Positions 35,753 through 48,901 of a DNA stretch of 64,000 nt are shown here, in pieces. Numbering within the stretch: position 1 is the first letter of the stretch; each line of letters opens with the position of its first letter. Origin of the DNA: Micromussa lordhowensis (lineage: Eukaryota; Cnidaria; Anthozoa; Scleractinia; Lobophylliidae); the NCBI GenBank assembly GCA_964020085.1, contig OZ026597.1, positions 11,608,944 to 11,672,943 on the forward strand, read 5' to 3'. The notes beneath the pieces are model-generated. The model worked only from the letters and a program-made list of their open reading frames with translations, was not told the origin of the DNA and ran no database searches. Both the position numbers and the translations under genes were made by a program.

Positions 35753-38700
35753 ATGGCGGCATTTCAAACGACTGAAAGTGGAGGAAAACATAACCAGGCG
35801 AGTTTATCTACTGTGTATTTGTAGGATAGATGCAGAAATGGTAGTCGGAAAAGAGTTGGTGACTTGCTGTAACATTATACCGAATCAAACCGACAGCAAG
35901 TCTACAGTAGTCGAGCTGCAACTAGCCTGCCCGCTCAAAACTATGGAAGTATAACTATGACAAAATTCAATACTCAATAATTGATATTAAATCATCCAAA
36001 TTGTACATACATCAATCCCCCTGAAAGGTAACAAGCCGTATTTAGCAGTTAAGCCCAAGCCGATTCTATAAGTAGGCATCATGCAAAAATCATATATGTA
36101 TGTATCCATGTAGGCATCACGCTAAAAGGCATCACGCTGAAAGGCATCACGTATAAAGACATCATACATAAAGGCATCACGCAAAAAGGCATCACGCGAA
36201 AAGGCATTATGCAAACAAGATCCATGCATAAAGGCATCATGCTAAAAGGCATAAGGGATCATGTTTAAAGGCAATATGCAAAAGGCATCAAGCAAAAAGG
36301 GGGGGACAAAGACGGAATGTCTCGCTCAAAAAAACATTTTGAGAAGGCAGTTTAAGGGACCAGTCGTTATTTATGTAGGGGGTGGGGGGGGGAAGAAATC
36401 ATGAAATCATTGTTTACCCAAAATGTTTTGGACTGGTTTAACCAAGCTAATGAGTACCAAATTTCTCCTACTACAGAAGAGATCTTGTTCGGCATCACTG
36501 TAAGCTCCCTAGACACAACAATAATTCGGAAATTCAATTACACCGCCTTATTTATGCGCCATTATATTTATTCAAGCAAGATAAATAGCCTCGCCATCTC
36601 CATTCAGGATTTTATCAGTAAGCTACTCATTAGGTATGACCTTGAAAATTTTTCTTTAATCGGATGATTAATTGAGAAGTACTCCTCCCTCCTTAAGTCA
36701 ATATATAGTGTAAGTAATTGTAAGTAACTGTATGTTTAGCAAGTAACGTTTTAAGTACTGTATTGTTAGTAGTGTAAGTAGCTCATATTGTAAGTAATTG
36801 AGTAATTGTATTTTCTGTATAAGTAACCCGTATTGTAAGTAAAGTAAGAATGGTTATGTAAGTAAAGTAGCGTAATGACACCTGCATTGTTAACACTGTT
36901 TGTAGAGAATTGTGCTTTGTAAATTAAAATTATTAAAAAAAAAAAATCATGGGGGGGACCAGGCCCAATTTTTTCAAAGACAAGGGGTGGGGGGGGGGGT
37001 CATTGTGTGATTGTGAAGAATGAGTCTATGGTGTGGAAGATTTAATTCCAACACAATGCAATGTGGCAAATGACAAACCAATCTATATAAAGAATCAAAG
37101 TTGTGTGCCCTAAATATCGTCATTGTCCAGCACCCTTTCAATAGTGTTCTCAATGACTGCAAATGCATCCATGGCAAAGAGTCCTTGATTCCTCAAAATG
37201 TTCAAATGGTCGACAACACTCCTCTTTATCCTATCAAGATTGTTTGTGTTAAGTTCTTCCTCGCACAGGCAATGTTGACTTGTAGAATTGATGCTGTAAC
37301 CTTCAGGGAAACAGAGATTCTCAATGGTCCACCTGTCTAGAGTAATGTTCTTCAGTGTTTTTAGCACAGCTACCTGAAGTCTTTCTTGTTTTCTTTTTTT
37401 TGGCCTTTCTTCTGTTCTCCTTCTGACTCCTTGTTCTCTTTTTTCCCTTGAATTGAAGAATAGATTGAAGGGAGGGGGGTCACCTCTGATATATCGTCAT
37501 ATGGGGGTGGGTCAAGAATTAAGTAATGGGGTTAAAGGGGTGCGTCACGTTTTTTCCTTCACACTAAAACTAAAAAATTCTCCTCCACCCCCCCCCCCCC
37601 CCACATAAATAATGACCAGTCCCTTATCTTACAAGAAACAAGTTGGTAGAATAAGTCCTGGATTCCATATAAATTTTATAGCGGTGCCTTTTTGTGTGAT
37701 GCCTTTTCTCGTGACGCCTTTTCACGTAATGCCTTTTCGTGTGATGCCTTTTCGTGTGATGCCTTTTCGTGTGATGCCTTTCAACATGATGCTTTTTCAA
37801 GTGATTCCTTATCACTTGATACCGTTTTGCGTGATGCCTTTTCACATGATGCCTTTTCGCTTTCAGGATGCCTTTCAGCATGATGCCTTTTCACATGAAA
37901 CCTTTCATGATGTCTTTTCGCGTGATGCCTTTCAAGTGATGGCTTTTAGCATGATGCCTATTTGTGTTATGTCTGTTTGCATAATGACTATTTGTAGAAT
38001 CAACTTGATGCCATTCAGGTTTGGATTGAAGCATGTAACAATTTGGATGAGTTGATTTGTCATAGATGTACCTCCATACAAAACTTGAGTACAAATAGCG
38101 CAGGCATATGGCACCAGGTCTGCCTACAACTGCAAAGGACTTTGAAAAAGTCTAACAACTTTCTAAACAGCCACTCCCTTGGAATGATCCATGGTGCATT
38201 ACACAAGCGATTCATTGGTTCCTTTGATGCACTTTGATCTGGGTCATTTTAGATTATTGATTCTGATCCAGATCATTCCAAAGGAGTGTAATCTAAATAA
38301 CCTTTTCGAAAAGCTTTTTTTGACCCCTAAAAGTGACCATGTTAAAACACAGACAACTTTGACTATATGAATTGAGTAAATAAAAAAAATTGAACAAGAC
38401 CTTCACAGCTAAATTTAATGGCATTTTGCCCAGAGCACCCTAAGCGATTGACCAAAATCCGAAATTTACACCCCTAAGTGAGACAACAAACATCCCCACC
38501 CCTTTCATATGCAAGTGCCCCCTTGGGACAGAGTATAACATTCACATGACATCCCCCTCCCTGAGGGGGTTTTCTGGGGGTCAGCCCTATATGCACAACA
38601 ATGACAAGTGTATAATGTATAGCTGGTTGGTTAACCGAGTGTAAAATTTTACAACAGTAATTTATTCAAAATCTGCAGTTCTATACATGTACTCCAGTTT

Positions 38701-39109
38701 ACATGCAAAATTATTCATTCAGGAAGTGTACTTTCTGTGAAACACTGTAAGTTCCTATACAATGAAAATTTTATTTCCAAGACAAATGTAGCTTGTTTCA
38801 TCAACTGCTGGTGACAGATTGAATGCCTTCCACATCAGGGTTTTTGGGAATCATTTTTTAATGCATTTGAGATACCATTACATTTGGTAACTTCTCAATG
38901 GCTATGTGACTAAAACAGTTTGGCCTAGTGTAGCTTGGTATTTTAACTCATCCTCTTTTTTGTTGTTGTATTTAAAATTTGTCATAGTGATAGCAGAAGT
39001 TATTTAAAGATTGCTTAAATCAGAAAAAGAAATCACCATCACAGTCCCTTTATAATAATAATAATAATAATATACGACATTTATATAGCGCTTTATCCAG
39101 AGGCTCAAA

Positions 39110-39150
<41 letters not shown>

Positions 39151-39342
39151 ATTTGTAGGCGCAAATTGCAGCCACGCAGTTCACCATCGTATTAGAGAGA
39201 ATAGTGGAATATACAGGTGCCCCCAGAACAGAATAAGTGATAAGCCATCACACCGGGGACAATGTCCCCTACTCTTTTCGAACAGTGTGTGGGTTCTTTA
39301 ACATCCCACACCAGTATTGTGAGACGGGGCCTACGGTTTATC

Positions 39343-39377
<35 letters not shown>

Positions 39378-42300
39378 CGCAGATGTCATTACAAAGGCAG
39401 CACTTTCTCCTCAGTCATTTAAAGACCCTGAGTGTTGGTCCGGTCGAGGTTTGAACCTGCGACCTCCCGCACGGCAGTCCGGTACTCTACCAACTGAGCT
39501 AACCGGTCGGCGGTAAATTTTTTATCAGATATTAAGCTGATAAGAACAGATACTACACTTGACCTTAGCCAAAAGGCCGAGAAGCTACGGTAATCATAGC
39601 ATTAAGCAAAGGAAAAATCATAGCATTAAGCAAAGGAAAAATTAAGGCTACAAAGCCGGGCTAGTGAAACACTTACCTGAGAGCTATTTATCTAATTGGA
39701 ACTACATGTAACCACCATAGCAAGTCAGTGAAGCTGATTCAAGTATTAGCCCTTCTTCAGAAGAACCCTGATCTCTCAATCTTCAGTAAACAGAACTGGA
39801 AGTCTATTACACCATCAAACCTTCCTTTACATCCCTTTATTTATTACCGAGATTCCAAAGATATCATTATTTTCCTTAGGTATGTATGTTGTGTTGACTG
39901 GAATGTTTTGATTTTAAACAGGTTTTTTCATGGCTACAGCAAGTTTATGGTGAAGATCCCATCCCTCAGTTTGAAATCAACAGTTTCACATTGAGTGTCC
40001 TAGAGCAACTTGCCAAAAGAAATACTGAAGAGAATAAACATGCTGAAATTATCACCAAAGACTACATCCAAAAAACAGCAGAATACTCTGCTGAGGGTAA
40101 GTGTTAATAGACCAATTTCGATATATTAAAATTCAGCCTAAAACAATAGACCTCATTACGAGACTCCAGATGGGGAATAACTACAGAGTTTGTGGGGTTT
40201 ATTCCCCAGAGCCTCGTGCTGAGGTCTATTGTGTTAGGCTGACTTTTAATATATCGAAATTGGTCTATTTTGCTATCTTCATTGTTAACCCACATATTGC
40301 ATTAAGCAATCTAAGGGTTTTAGTGATGATGGACATTATGCAAATGCATGCAGATGATTTCCTTCCATCATCTGTGAACTTTTCTTGGAGTGATTCTACT
40401 GACCAGTAGATAAAGTCCTGAAATCTCTGTATTAGCCAACATTGGAGGCACATGTATCATTGTACATACGTACTAGGTCAACTGTGATTGTTACACTAAA
40501 AGTGGAAACTTGTTTTGTTTGTGTTCAGGGTATAGTTCATTTTGACATTTCTATTACAGTTCTAATTTTAAATTAACAGTTAACTGCAAAATTATAAGAC
40601 CAAATGTTGGTTTTTGTAATTTGGTAATGTTTTCGACCATACATTAGTGGTAATTCATTTTGTGATCTATGGGAGTTTAGTGTCTAAGGGCTGATCAGGT
40701 TGCAGATACTTGTGATCTATTTTATTTGCAATACGTTTGGGGAACGTTTTCAGTTTATATTGTAATCATCATGGGATTAGTTGCAGTGCATTTGTGTTCT
40801 ATTTTAACTGTTTGAAGTTCAGTTGAGGATACCATTCCTCAGTTTGGTGTGGAATTGCATGAAAATGTTTGAATTAATTATGTGCTTTATTTGGAATCAG
40901 TTGAAAGGCTAAGTAGGATAACAGAGCAAGTGGGCTTACCAATATCGAGCATGTCACAGTCAGGACGAACGAGCTTGAAAACCCTTGCATCTATGGCCCA
41001 ATTGCTTGGAACTAAGAACTGTTCCACCTCAAGGTACGCCTTATCAATACAGAAGTAATTATTTTTGCCACTAAATTTATGAGAAATGATTATAAAGGAT
41101 TGTGAAGGGAAATAAACTCTACTCTTTCTTTAATTTACCACTAGAAGTTCTCTTGTGTTTAGTCTTTTGTTAGGCATTGCAGAACAAAGCCAAGCCCTGT
41201 TTGCTGCAATTGATGCCAACACAGAAGAGAAACAACTTCTTTCCAGACTCTTGGTGAAGACCAAGAAAGCAAAAAGTACTGCATCTGACTTACAAAGGTA
41301 TGCAGCTGCAAATACTGATGAGTGCTGTATCAAATAGAGTCTGGGATGTGTAGTACTTAGCTTAATCATATGCATGTGGGACACTGGATTGAGTGGTCCA
41401 TATTTAAACCCTGTGATCAATGCATTGTGTTCTTGGGCAAGACATAATACCCTCTTAGAGTCTTAGTGCCTCTCTCCACTTGGGTCTATAAATGGTACTG
41501 TTAGAACAGCCTCACAAAATGCCCCGGTTTCCACTCAGTGGGATTACCTGATGATAGCTTAAGCCACTTAAGCCATGCTCTATGTGCAGTGCTACATTAC
41601 CATTTACTGATAATGTGTATAATTATTTTAATACTGTGTGTTATAATGTCACCAAGTCAGATATACCAAATGTCTGCTGATGTTACAATGTAGCTGCACA
41701 AATATTTTTTGTTATAACTGAGGGCTTCTGGTTGTACTTTTGCCTGCCACAGTAAATAAAGCTCAGCATGTTCCTTGTAAAAGTAGCATGTGATTGATTG
41801 CACTTTTCTAGGTCTCTTGATGGTCTTCAGGATCAGGTAGCCTTGCAGACTCCTCAGCTGAATAAAAACTCTCAAGAAACTGAATTTGTGAAACTGAAGT
41901 GCAAAGAATATGCAAAAATCAACAAGGAACTTGAGGTTCAATTCAATTCTTAACTATATGACTACTTTTAATAATAGTAGCATCTTGATAAGCTATAAAT
42001 CCTTCTGTTAACTGTTTAATATGATTATTGTTCTTTTCTCTCTAAAGTGTGGGAGGCGCGGTGGCGTCATGGTTAATGCGCTCGTCTCTGGATCAAGTAG
42101 TTTAGGTTCGAGCCCTGGCCGGGGTCATTGTGTTGTGTTCTTGGGCAAGACACTTTACTCTCACAGTGCCTTCCTCCACCCAAGTGTATAAACAGACTTA
42201 ATGCTGAGGGTAACCCTGCGATGGACTGGCATCCAATCCAGGGGGGAGTAGAAATACTCCTAGTCACTTCTTGCCATAGAAACCGGTACATTTTTCTTAG

Positions 42301-43980
42301 TTTTTCCTCTCACTTTAATAGGAATATCAAAGTCAAGTTCAGTTAGATTCCTCAATCTACCATGGATCCCTTGTCAAGAAAGCTGAGGTAGAGACACTTT
42401 TGTCCATCCATGAAGTTCTACAACTTACACTTCTTATTTTTAGGAGTCTGTTTTAAACCAAAAGAAGGTGGGAACAGGATGAAGGTTAAAATGGCCAGAA
42501 GGCGACACCATACTGAAGTTGTACTGCCAGCTTCTGGAAAGCTTAATATTTAAATATTACAGTTGTGGAAAGTAAAAATGTTTAATTTTTTTCTTCTTCT
42601 TGTGATGAATATGAGAGCCAAAGGAAAACAAAAACAAATAGGTGGGAACTGGTTTGAAGAATTTCAAACCATTACCAAATTTAAACCACAAGTCAAATTT
42701 AAACTTGCTTCCAGGCTCTCTCTCTCTCTCTCTCTGATTTTCCTCTGTTCTCAACTCATGGAGAGACACTGGGAACAAGGTTGTCAGTGAGAGTCGCTCT
42801 CCTCAACAGTAAGACTGGGGAAAACGAGACTTGTTACTTGCATGTACATGTACAACTCTGTACCAGTTTTATCAAGACATTAACTTGCAATAATTATATT
42901 GCAATTTACTTAGCAATTCTAACCTTGAGTATAGGCCAAAATGTAAACTTTTTCAATTGGCGAATTCACTCTCTTGCCAATTCTTCTCTTAACTGGTTTT
43001 CCTGCATACATGTGTGTTACAGTACAATCTTGTTGGTAGAATTGTTACATGAGGGTGGCAAAGGGTTTTTTCGTAAGTGAGATCACCTCAAAATTAGCAG
43101 CATTTAGTCGAGTGACGCAGGACAGGACATCATAATGTGATGCGTAATTTGCTATTTTACAAGCATGTGAGCCTGATTTACGAATTAGATTTCTGTGATA
43201 AGTGAACATTCTTTGAACTAGACAGATAGCATTCACTCAAAGTAAATAGTAAATAGTCTTAAAAAAGATCAATAAATTGTGGCAGACAGGACACCATTTT
43301 CTGGTCTTTTTCATCCTTTTCTTGACCTCTGATGTCTTTGATCTTCGTGAATCTTCATGGTGCTATAGGTCCAAACAATTGTGACACAATAGGAATAAGT
43401 CAGTTTAAATAGTTGTTCATTACAGTTGATTGTTACATTTTTGTTGTGTTCACAAACAAAATCCATTTGAATTCATAGGAAGTAAGACTAATCAAAGAAA
43501 AGATGAAACCGATAAAAAGCAAGTTAGAAGGTTACCACAGCCTACCACCGGTAAGTGTTGCTTTTGATTATCATTATCTGTTGATGTTTATCCTACGGCT
43601 CATTGAGAGAATCTTAATTCCAGTTTGAATGTAGAGTTGACTATGTGTTTCCCTCAGTCAGTATCTTCTCATTGTTCTGTGTCTTATCGGCAAAATTTGG
43701 CATTTTAGGACATTTCTCAGGCTAGAGTTAAAGTTGAAGAAGCAAAGATGCAATTGGTATGTTTCACTGGTTTTTGTTTCATCATACATGTCTGTACTTG
43801 CATATCATAAGCTTTCAGGGCACATGTAGAACATGTAGAATATTGCTAGTTCTTTGTTCTAATGATAATGATATTGTTTTGTGAACCAATTTATTGCATG
43901 ATATTAATGCCCATATTTTGCATTCTCAGGACCTCTTGGAGAAACAACTATCAATCAGTATAGACACGCTTCACTTGTGA
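35753..43980 (+). CDS. HAUS1: HAUS augmin-like complex subunit 1, nine exons, complete
   Basis: Subunit of the eight-protein augmin complex, which recruits gamma-tubulin to spindle microtubules for branching nucleation. Exons: 35753-35797, 39922-40096, 40901-41033, 41145-41297, 41812-41935, 42322-42387, 43479-43550, 43709-43756, 43930-43980. All phases join, giving 288 residues, close to the vertebrate length of 278. It begins MAAFQTTESGGKHNQ. Exon 2 has FSWLQQVYGEDPIPQFEIN, matching the conserved N-terminal WL...DPIPQ block, and exon 8 has ISQARVKVEEAKMQL near the C-terminus. The rest is predicted coiled coil. Intron 1 (4.1 kb) starts with GC (CAG/GCGAGT); the others are GT-AG. The exon 4 acceptor at 41144 has an in-frame alternative about 18 bp downstream. 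The start codon lies head-to-head with AP3B. Confidence 0.93.
36073..36310 (+). repeat. Left array of a 15-bp minisatellite
   Basis: Repeats of AAAAGGCATCACGC-type units, increasingly degenerate to the right. The same unit forms an array in the opposite orientation at 37684-37995, on the other side of a TTAA element in HAUS1 intron 1. Confidence 0.85.
36404..36943 (+). mobile_element. 5'-truncated L1-like LINE fragment with poly(A) and 8-bp duplication
   Basis: AAATCATG at 36396-36403 is repeated at 36944-36951, directly after the A-tail. The open stretch up to 36667 encodes a short ORF2 C-terminus (NYTALFMRHYIYSSKINSL). It then has about 270 bp of TAAGTA-rich 3' UTR. It is inserted inside the TTAA element. 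Confidence 0.75.
37110..37367 (-). pseudogene. Unrecognised fragmentary ORF inside the TTAA element
   Basis: 85 codons (MLKTLKNITLDRWTIENLCF...). It may continue upstream as a spliced exon. Not similar to a domain I recognise. Its location suggests a remnant of element-encoded or captured sequence. Confidence 0.25.
37684..37995 (-). repeat. Right array of the 15-bp minisatellite, opposite orientation
   Basis: About twenty units of GATGCCTTTTCGTGT with drift, the reverse complement of the left array unit. Read on the plus strand it forces an artificial VMPFR-repeat frame (37612-38055), which is not a gene. Confidence 0.85.
39053..39512 (-). repeat. tRNA-derived SINE
   Basis: On the minus strand a tRNA-like head with A box TTAGCTCAGTTGGTAG and B box GGTTCAAACC is followed by a body ending in the AGCGCTTTGAGCCTCTGGAT block and an ATT-repeat tail at 39053-39072. 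The B and A boxes make it an RNA polymerase III type SINE. It lies in HAUS1 intron 1, antisense to the gene, joined at its 5' side to U2 snRNA sequence. Confidence 0.85.
39524..39587 (-). ncRNA. U2 snRNA 5' domain fragment fused to the SINE
   Basis: On the minus strand the first about 64 nt of U2 snRNA are recognisable: GCTTCTCGGCCTTTTGGCTA, GTGTAGTATCTGTTC (branch-site-pairing region intact) and the stem IIa start ending ATCTGAT. Two differences from the human RNA were noted by eye. It stops after stem IIa and runs into a short A/T linker and the SINE head. With no Sm site or 3' half it is a retro-pseudogene, not a working snRNA gene. Confidence 0.85.
39593..39645 (+). repeat. Two tandem copies of a 25-bp sequence
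   Basis: AATCATAGCATTAAGCAAAG followed by GAAAA occurs twice in succession. It lies immediately upstream (on the minus strand) of the U2-SINE chimera and may be linked to its insertion. Confidence 0.8.
40106..40269. mobile_element. Hairpin MITE with about 48-bp inverted ends
   Basis: AATAGACCAATTTCGATATA at the left is mirrored by TATATCGAAATTGGTCTATT at the right, and pairing continues through CAATAGACCTCA. It starts about ten bases inside HAUS1 intron 2. Confidence 0.85.
41355..41560 (+). repeat. Decayed tRNA-headed SINE
   Basis: It shares CATTGTGTTCTTGGGCAAGA, TCTTAGTGCC and CCACTTGGGTCTATAAA with the copy at 42051. The tRNA head is degenerate. It lies in HAUS1 intron 4. Confidence 0.6.
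42051..42290 (+). repeat. tRNA-headed SINE, well preserved
   Basis: The head GGGAGGCGCGGTGGCGTCAT, a B box GGTTCGAGCCC and a body with TTCTTGGGCAAGACACTTTA and GGACTGGCATCCAATCCAGG. It lies in HAUS1 intron 5, ending about 30 bp before the exon 6 acceptor. Confidence 0.75.
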
Positions 43981-44033
43981 TATCTTTTGGTGCTGTCCCA
44001 GTTGTAATTATTGTCAAGTGCAAGAGGACTGAA

Positions 44034-44039
44034 AATAAA
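44034..44039 (+). terminator. Poly(A) signal of HAUS1
   Basis: AATAAA 54 bp after the HAUS1 stop codon. Confidence 0.6.
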
Positions 44040-44285
44040 CAATCTCCATCAAATCCTACTGGAACATATCACCCTAGTGCGATGATGTGACTAAACCAAA
44101 AGAATTTTCACTGAGGGTTGCTAAGACAACATGATGTGTCTTGATTACAACAAATTGGCATGCTGCTCTCATGAAATTGCAGTTCTTTGTGGATTTCCAC
44201 AGTGTACTTGGATTTACCAAGAATGACATCTGTTCCATTGGCAAAGCAATGGCTATGTACCACAAAAAATGCAGAACTCTGCAAG

Positions 44286-44421
44286 CAGGCTTTTAGCCAG
44301 ATGGGTGTCCAGGCGTCCTATGGACGGCTATTTTTCATATGTTGCCTTATAAATTATTCATTTGAGCAGGCCCTATAGCACATTTTAGACCCCCACTTTT
44401 CAAATCCTGGCTAAAAGCCTG
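44286..44421. mobile_element. hAT-type MITE with perfect 8-bp duplication
   Basis: CAGGCTTTTAGCCAGATGGG at the left and CCTGGCTAAAAGCCTG at the right, flanked by TCTGCAAG at 44278-44285 and 44422-44429. Eight-bp duplications are typical of hAT transposons. It is the younger of two family members in the window (the other at 14397). Confidence 0.88.
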
Positions 44422-44429
44422 TCTGCAAG

Positions 44430-46268
44430 ATATCGCTAGAGCTGACGATTGGTCACTGGATAATGAACGTGACATTTAATGCAGTTAGGGAAATTGAAGT
44501 AGTTTGAACTTATTTTATAATTTCCGATTCTCAATGCCATGACAGCTGTTATTTTAAATAACCTGATTACTTTATTTGTTTTTATTGTGTTCAATAAGCT
44601 CACTTGTAACGTACGAATTGATACAATTATAGTATGAAGCCCGAGTAAATACTCTTAGAGTGTCTAGTTTAACCAACGCTTTCCAGCAAAATGTGCCCAG
44701 AAAACTCCTGCGAAATCAGCCGGTTTTTATGGATCATTTTTCAGCTAAATTTGCCTTTTTTTCCGTGACCTACCAGAAGCCCCGTGTGAAGGACAAGTAA
44801 GCACTGGTTTATTACACCAGTCCAGTAAGACTTTTGAACAGCGAGAACTGCTGGCTTTCAGTCTGTTACAAATACCCACAAGTTTTGTGACAGTACAAGA
44901 CAAACTATTGGGCCAATTCAGCATATTTATTCACAAACAATACTAAAAAGTTCTCACAAAGCCGTACAATATTTCAAGAAACTCAGTAAGTACCCAATTT
45001 AACAATGTCAGTTATTTTCAATAAAATTAATATTGTACAAACTTTCAATAAGACAGCCGATATTGATATATTAAATTCAAAACACCTTTAGGAAAAAAAT
45101 TCCATTATTTGTCTTTATTAAATAAGTAAAAACCTAGTTCTGAAAATACACAGTTAAAGTTATCAAGTCTGATTTAAAAACATTATTTAAAATGATCCTG
45201 CCCATAGACTTTGAAATTTATTTTCAGAAAAGGTAGTTTAGCTTCTATAGTGGTTGTAAGTACCTTTCAAAGTAGCGATACATTATTTAAGCAGCTTTAA
45301 CAAAGAAATAGTTAAAGACTATTGACATTAGCTTAAGGCAGTGCTGTGTTTTTCAATAAAGTCAACATGCATTGTAACAAAAACCCTGTGCCTTTAATTA
45401 TGTGTAGTTGTTGCCTTGTAATATTTTGGTCATCGTTCTCAGTGTATTTTGAAGCTACGATTGCGTGCCATGGGTGTGATAGCAGTTGTCCCATCTAAGA
45501 ACAAGGTGTACACAAGGGAACATTTAAAGACAAAGCATGTCAAACCACAGAACTTCATTTTACTATTTATAAAAACCACTGAAATAAAAATGTCTCTAAA
45601 ATTTCAGTTAAAAAAGTACTACCTAATACCTAGCTGCAAATTATTTTTCAATGCACAATTCTGTTTATAGTTCAAGTCCTGGAGAAAATTATTTTGGCCT
45701 TATCCAAATATTTATTGTTGTAGTTGAAATTAAAATAAAAAAAATAATAAAGCAGTCAAGTCTTCCAAACATTGGCACAAAATTATGCAAATAAATTCAA
45801 TTATCTGTTCAAGTGGAAGTTACAAAATCACGTAATGTTTTTACATGTACCTGGGCTGTGTCTAGGAATTCTAGTTGGTGTAGAGTTGTCCACTTATTAG
45901 AGCTTGCAATAATGTTTATCAAAAGTTGAAAAAGCACTTGAAGGTATTGGAATCCATTTTGGCGGTGTACTTGACAAGCTTATTTTAAAAAAACCTCAAG
46001 AAAAAGTGATAATGTTCGTATGTTGATGAGTTACTACGTTATTGCCAAGGGCAACCCACTAACTAGACAAGAATCAATTAGCAGACAAAAAAGTGAGCAG
46101 TAGTGTAGTTCCTGTTTTTTTGATGGATTACTTTGAAAACATACCCAGAGAGGTACTTTAGCGTCAGACATCCCCACTCCATCCTGGGTGGCTCAGTGTC
46201 CACACACAAGAAGTGTTTTGCAGTCAAGGTTAAACTGTATTGGTACACTGTATAACCAAAGCAAAGCT
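44430..46268. other. Intergenic space between the convergent HAUS1 and C2HC zinc-finger genes
   Basis: AT-rich, no coding exon recognised. The right part presumably holds the 3' UTR of the zinc-finger gene on the minus strand. A short plus frame at 45449-45670 has no recognisable similarity. Confidence 0.5.

Positions 46269-48901
<2,633 letters not shown>

Larger units (their letters stand above)
36352..37627. mobile_element. TTAA-type non-autonomous element with inverted ends, carrying nested insertions
   Basis: The left end is TTAA followed by GGGACCAGTCGTTATTTATG. The right end has CATAAATAATGACCAGTCCC followed by TTAT, a one-base variant of TTAA. G-rich and C-rich tracts follow inside each end. 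It contains a truncated LINE (36404-36943) and a short minus-strand frame at 37110-37367. No transposase was recognised. Confidence 0.65.

Noticed and set aside
36073..37995. CRISPR-like regular repeat arrays
   Set aside because: Units are only 15 bp, contiguous without unique spacers, drift progressively, and the context is a eukaryotic intron; this is a minisatellite.
37612..38055. 147-codon repetitive frame (VMPFR repeats)
   Set aside because: It follows the 15-bp period of the minisatellite, so the frame cannot meet stops; no start context or conservation.
39440..39512. tRNA gene on the minus strand (also heads at 42051, 20225, 5975)
   Set aside because: A and B boxes are present, but each continues into a SINE body and lacks a foldable acceptor stem.
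39524..39587. Functional U2 snRNA gene
   Set aside because: Only the first about 64 nt are present; no Sm site, 3' stem-loops or upstream proximal element.
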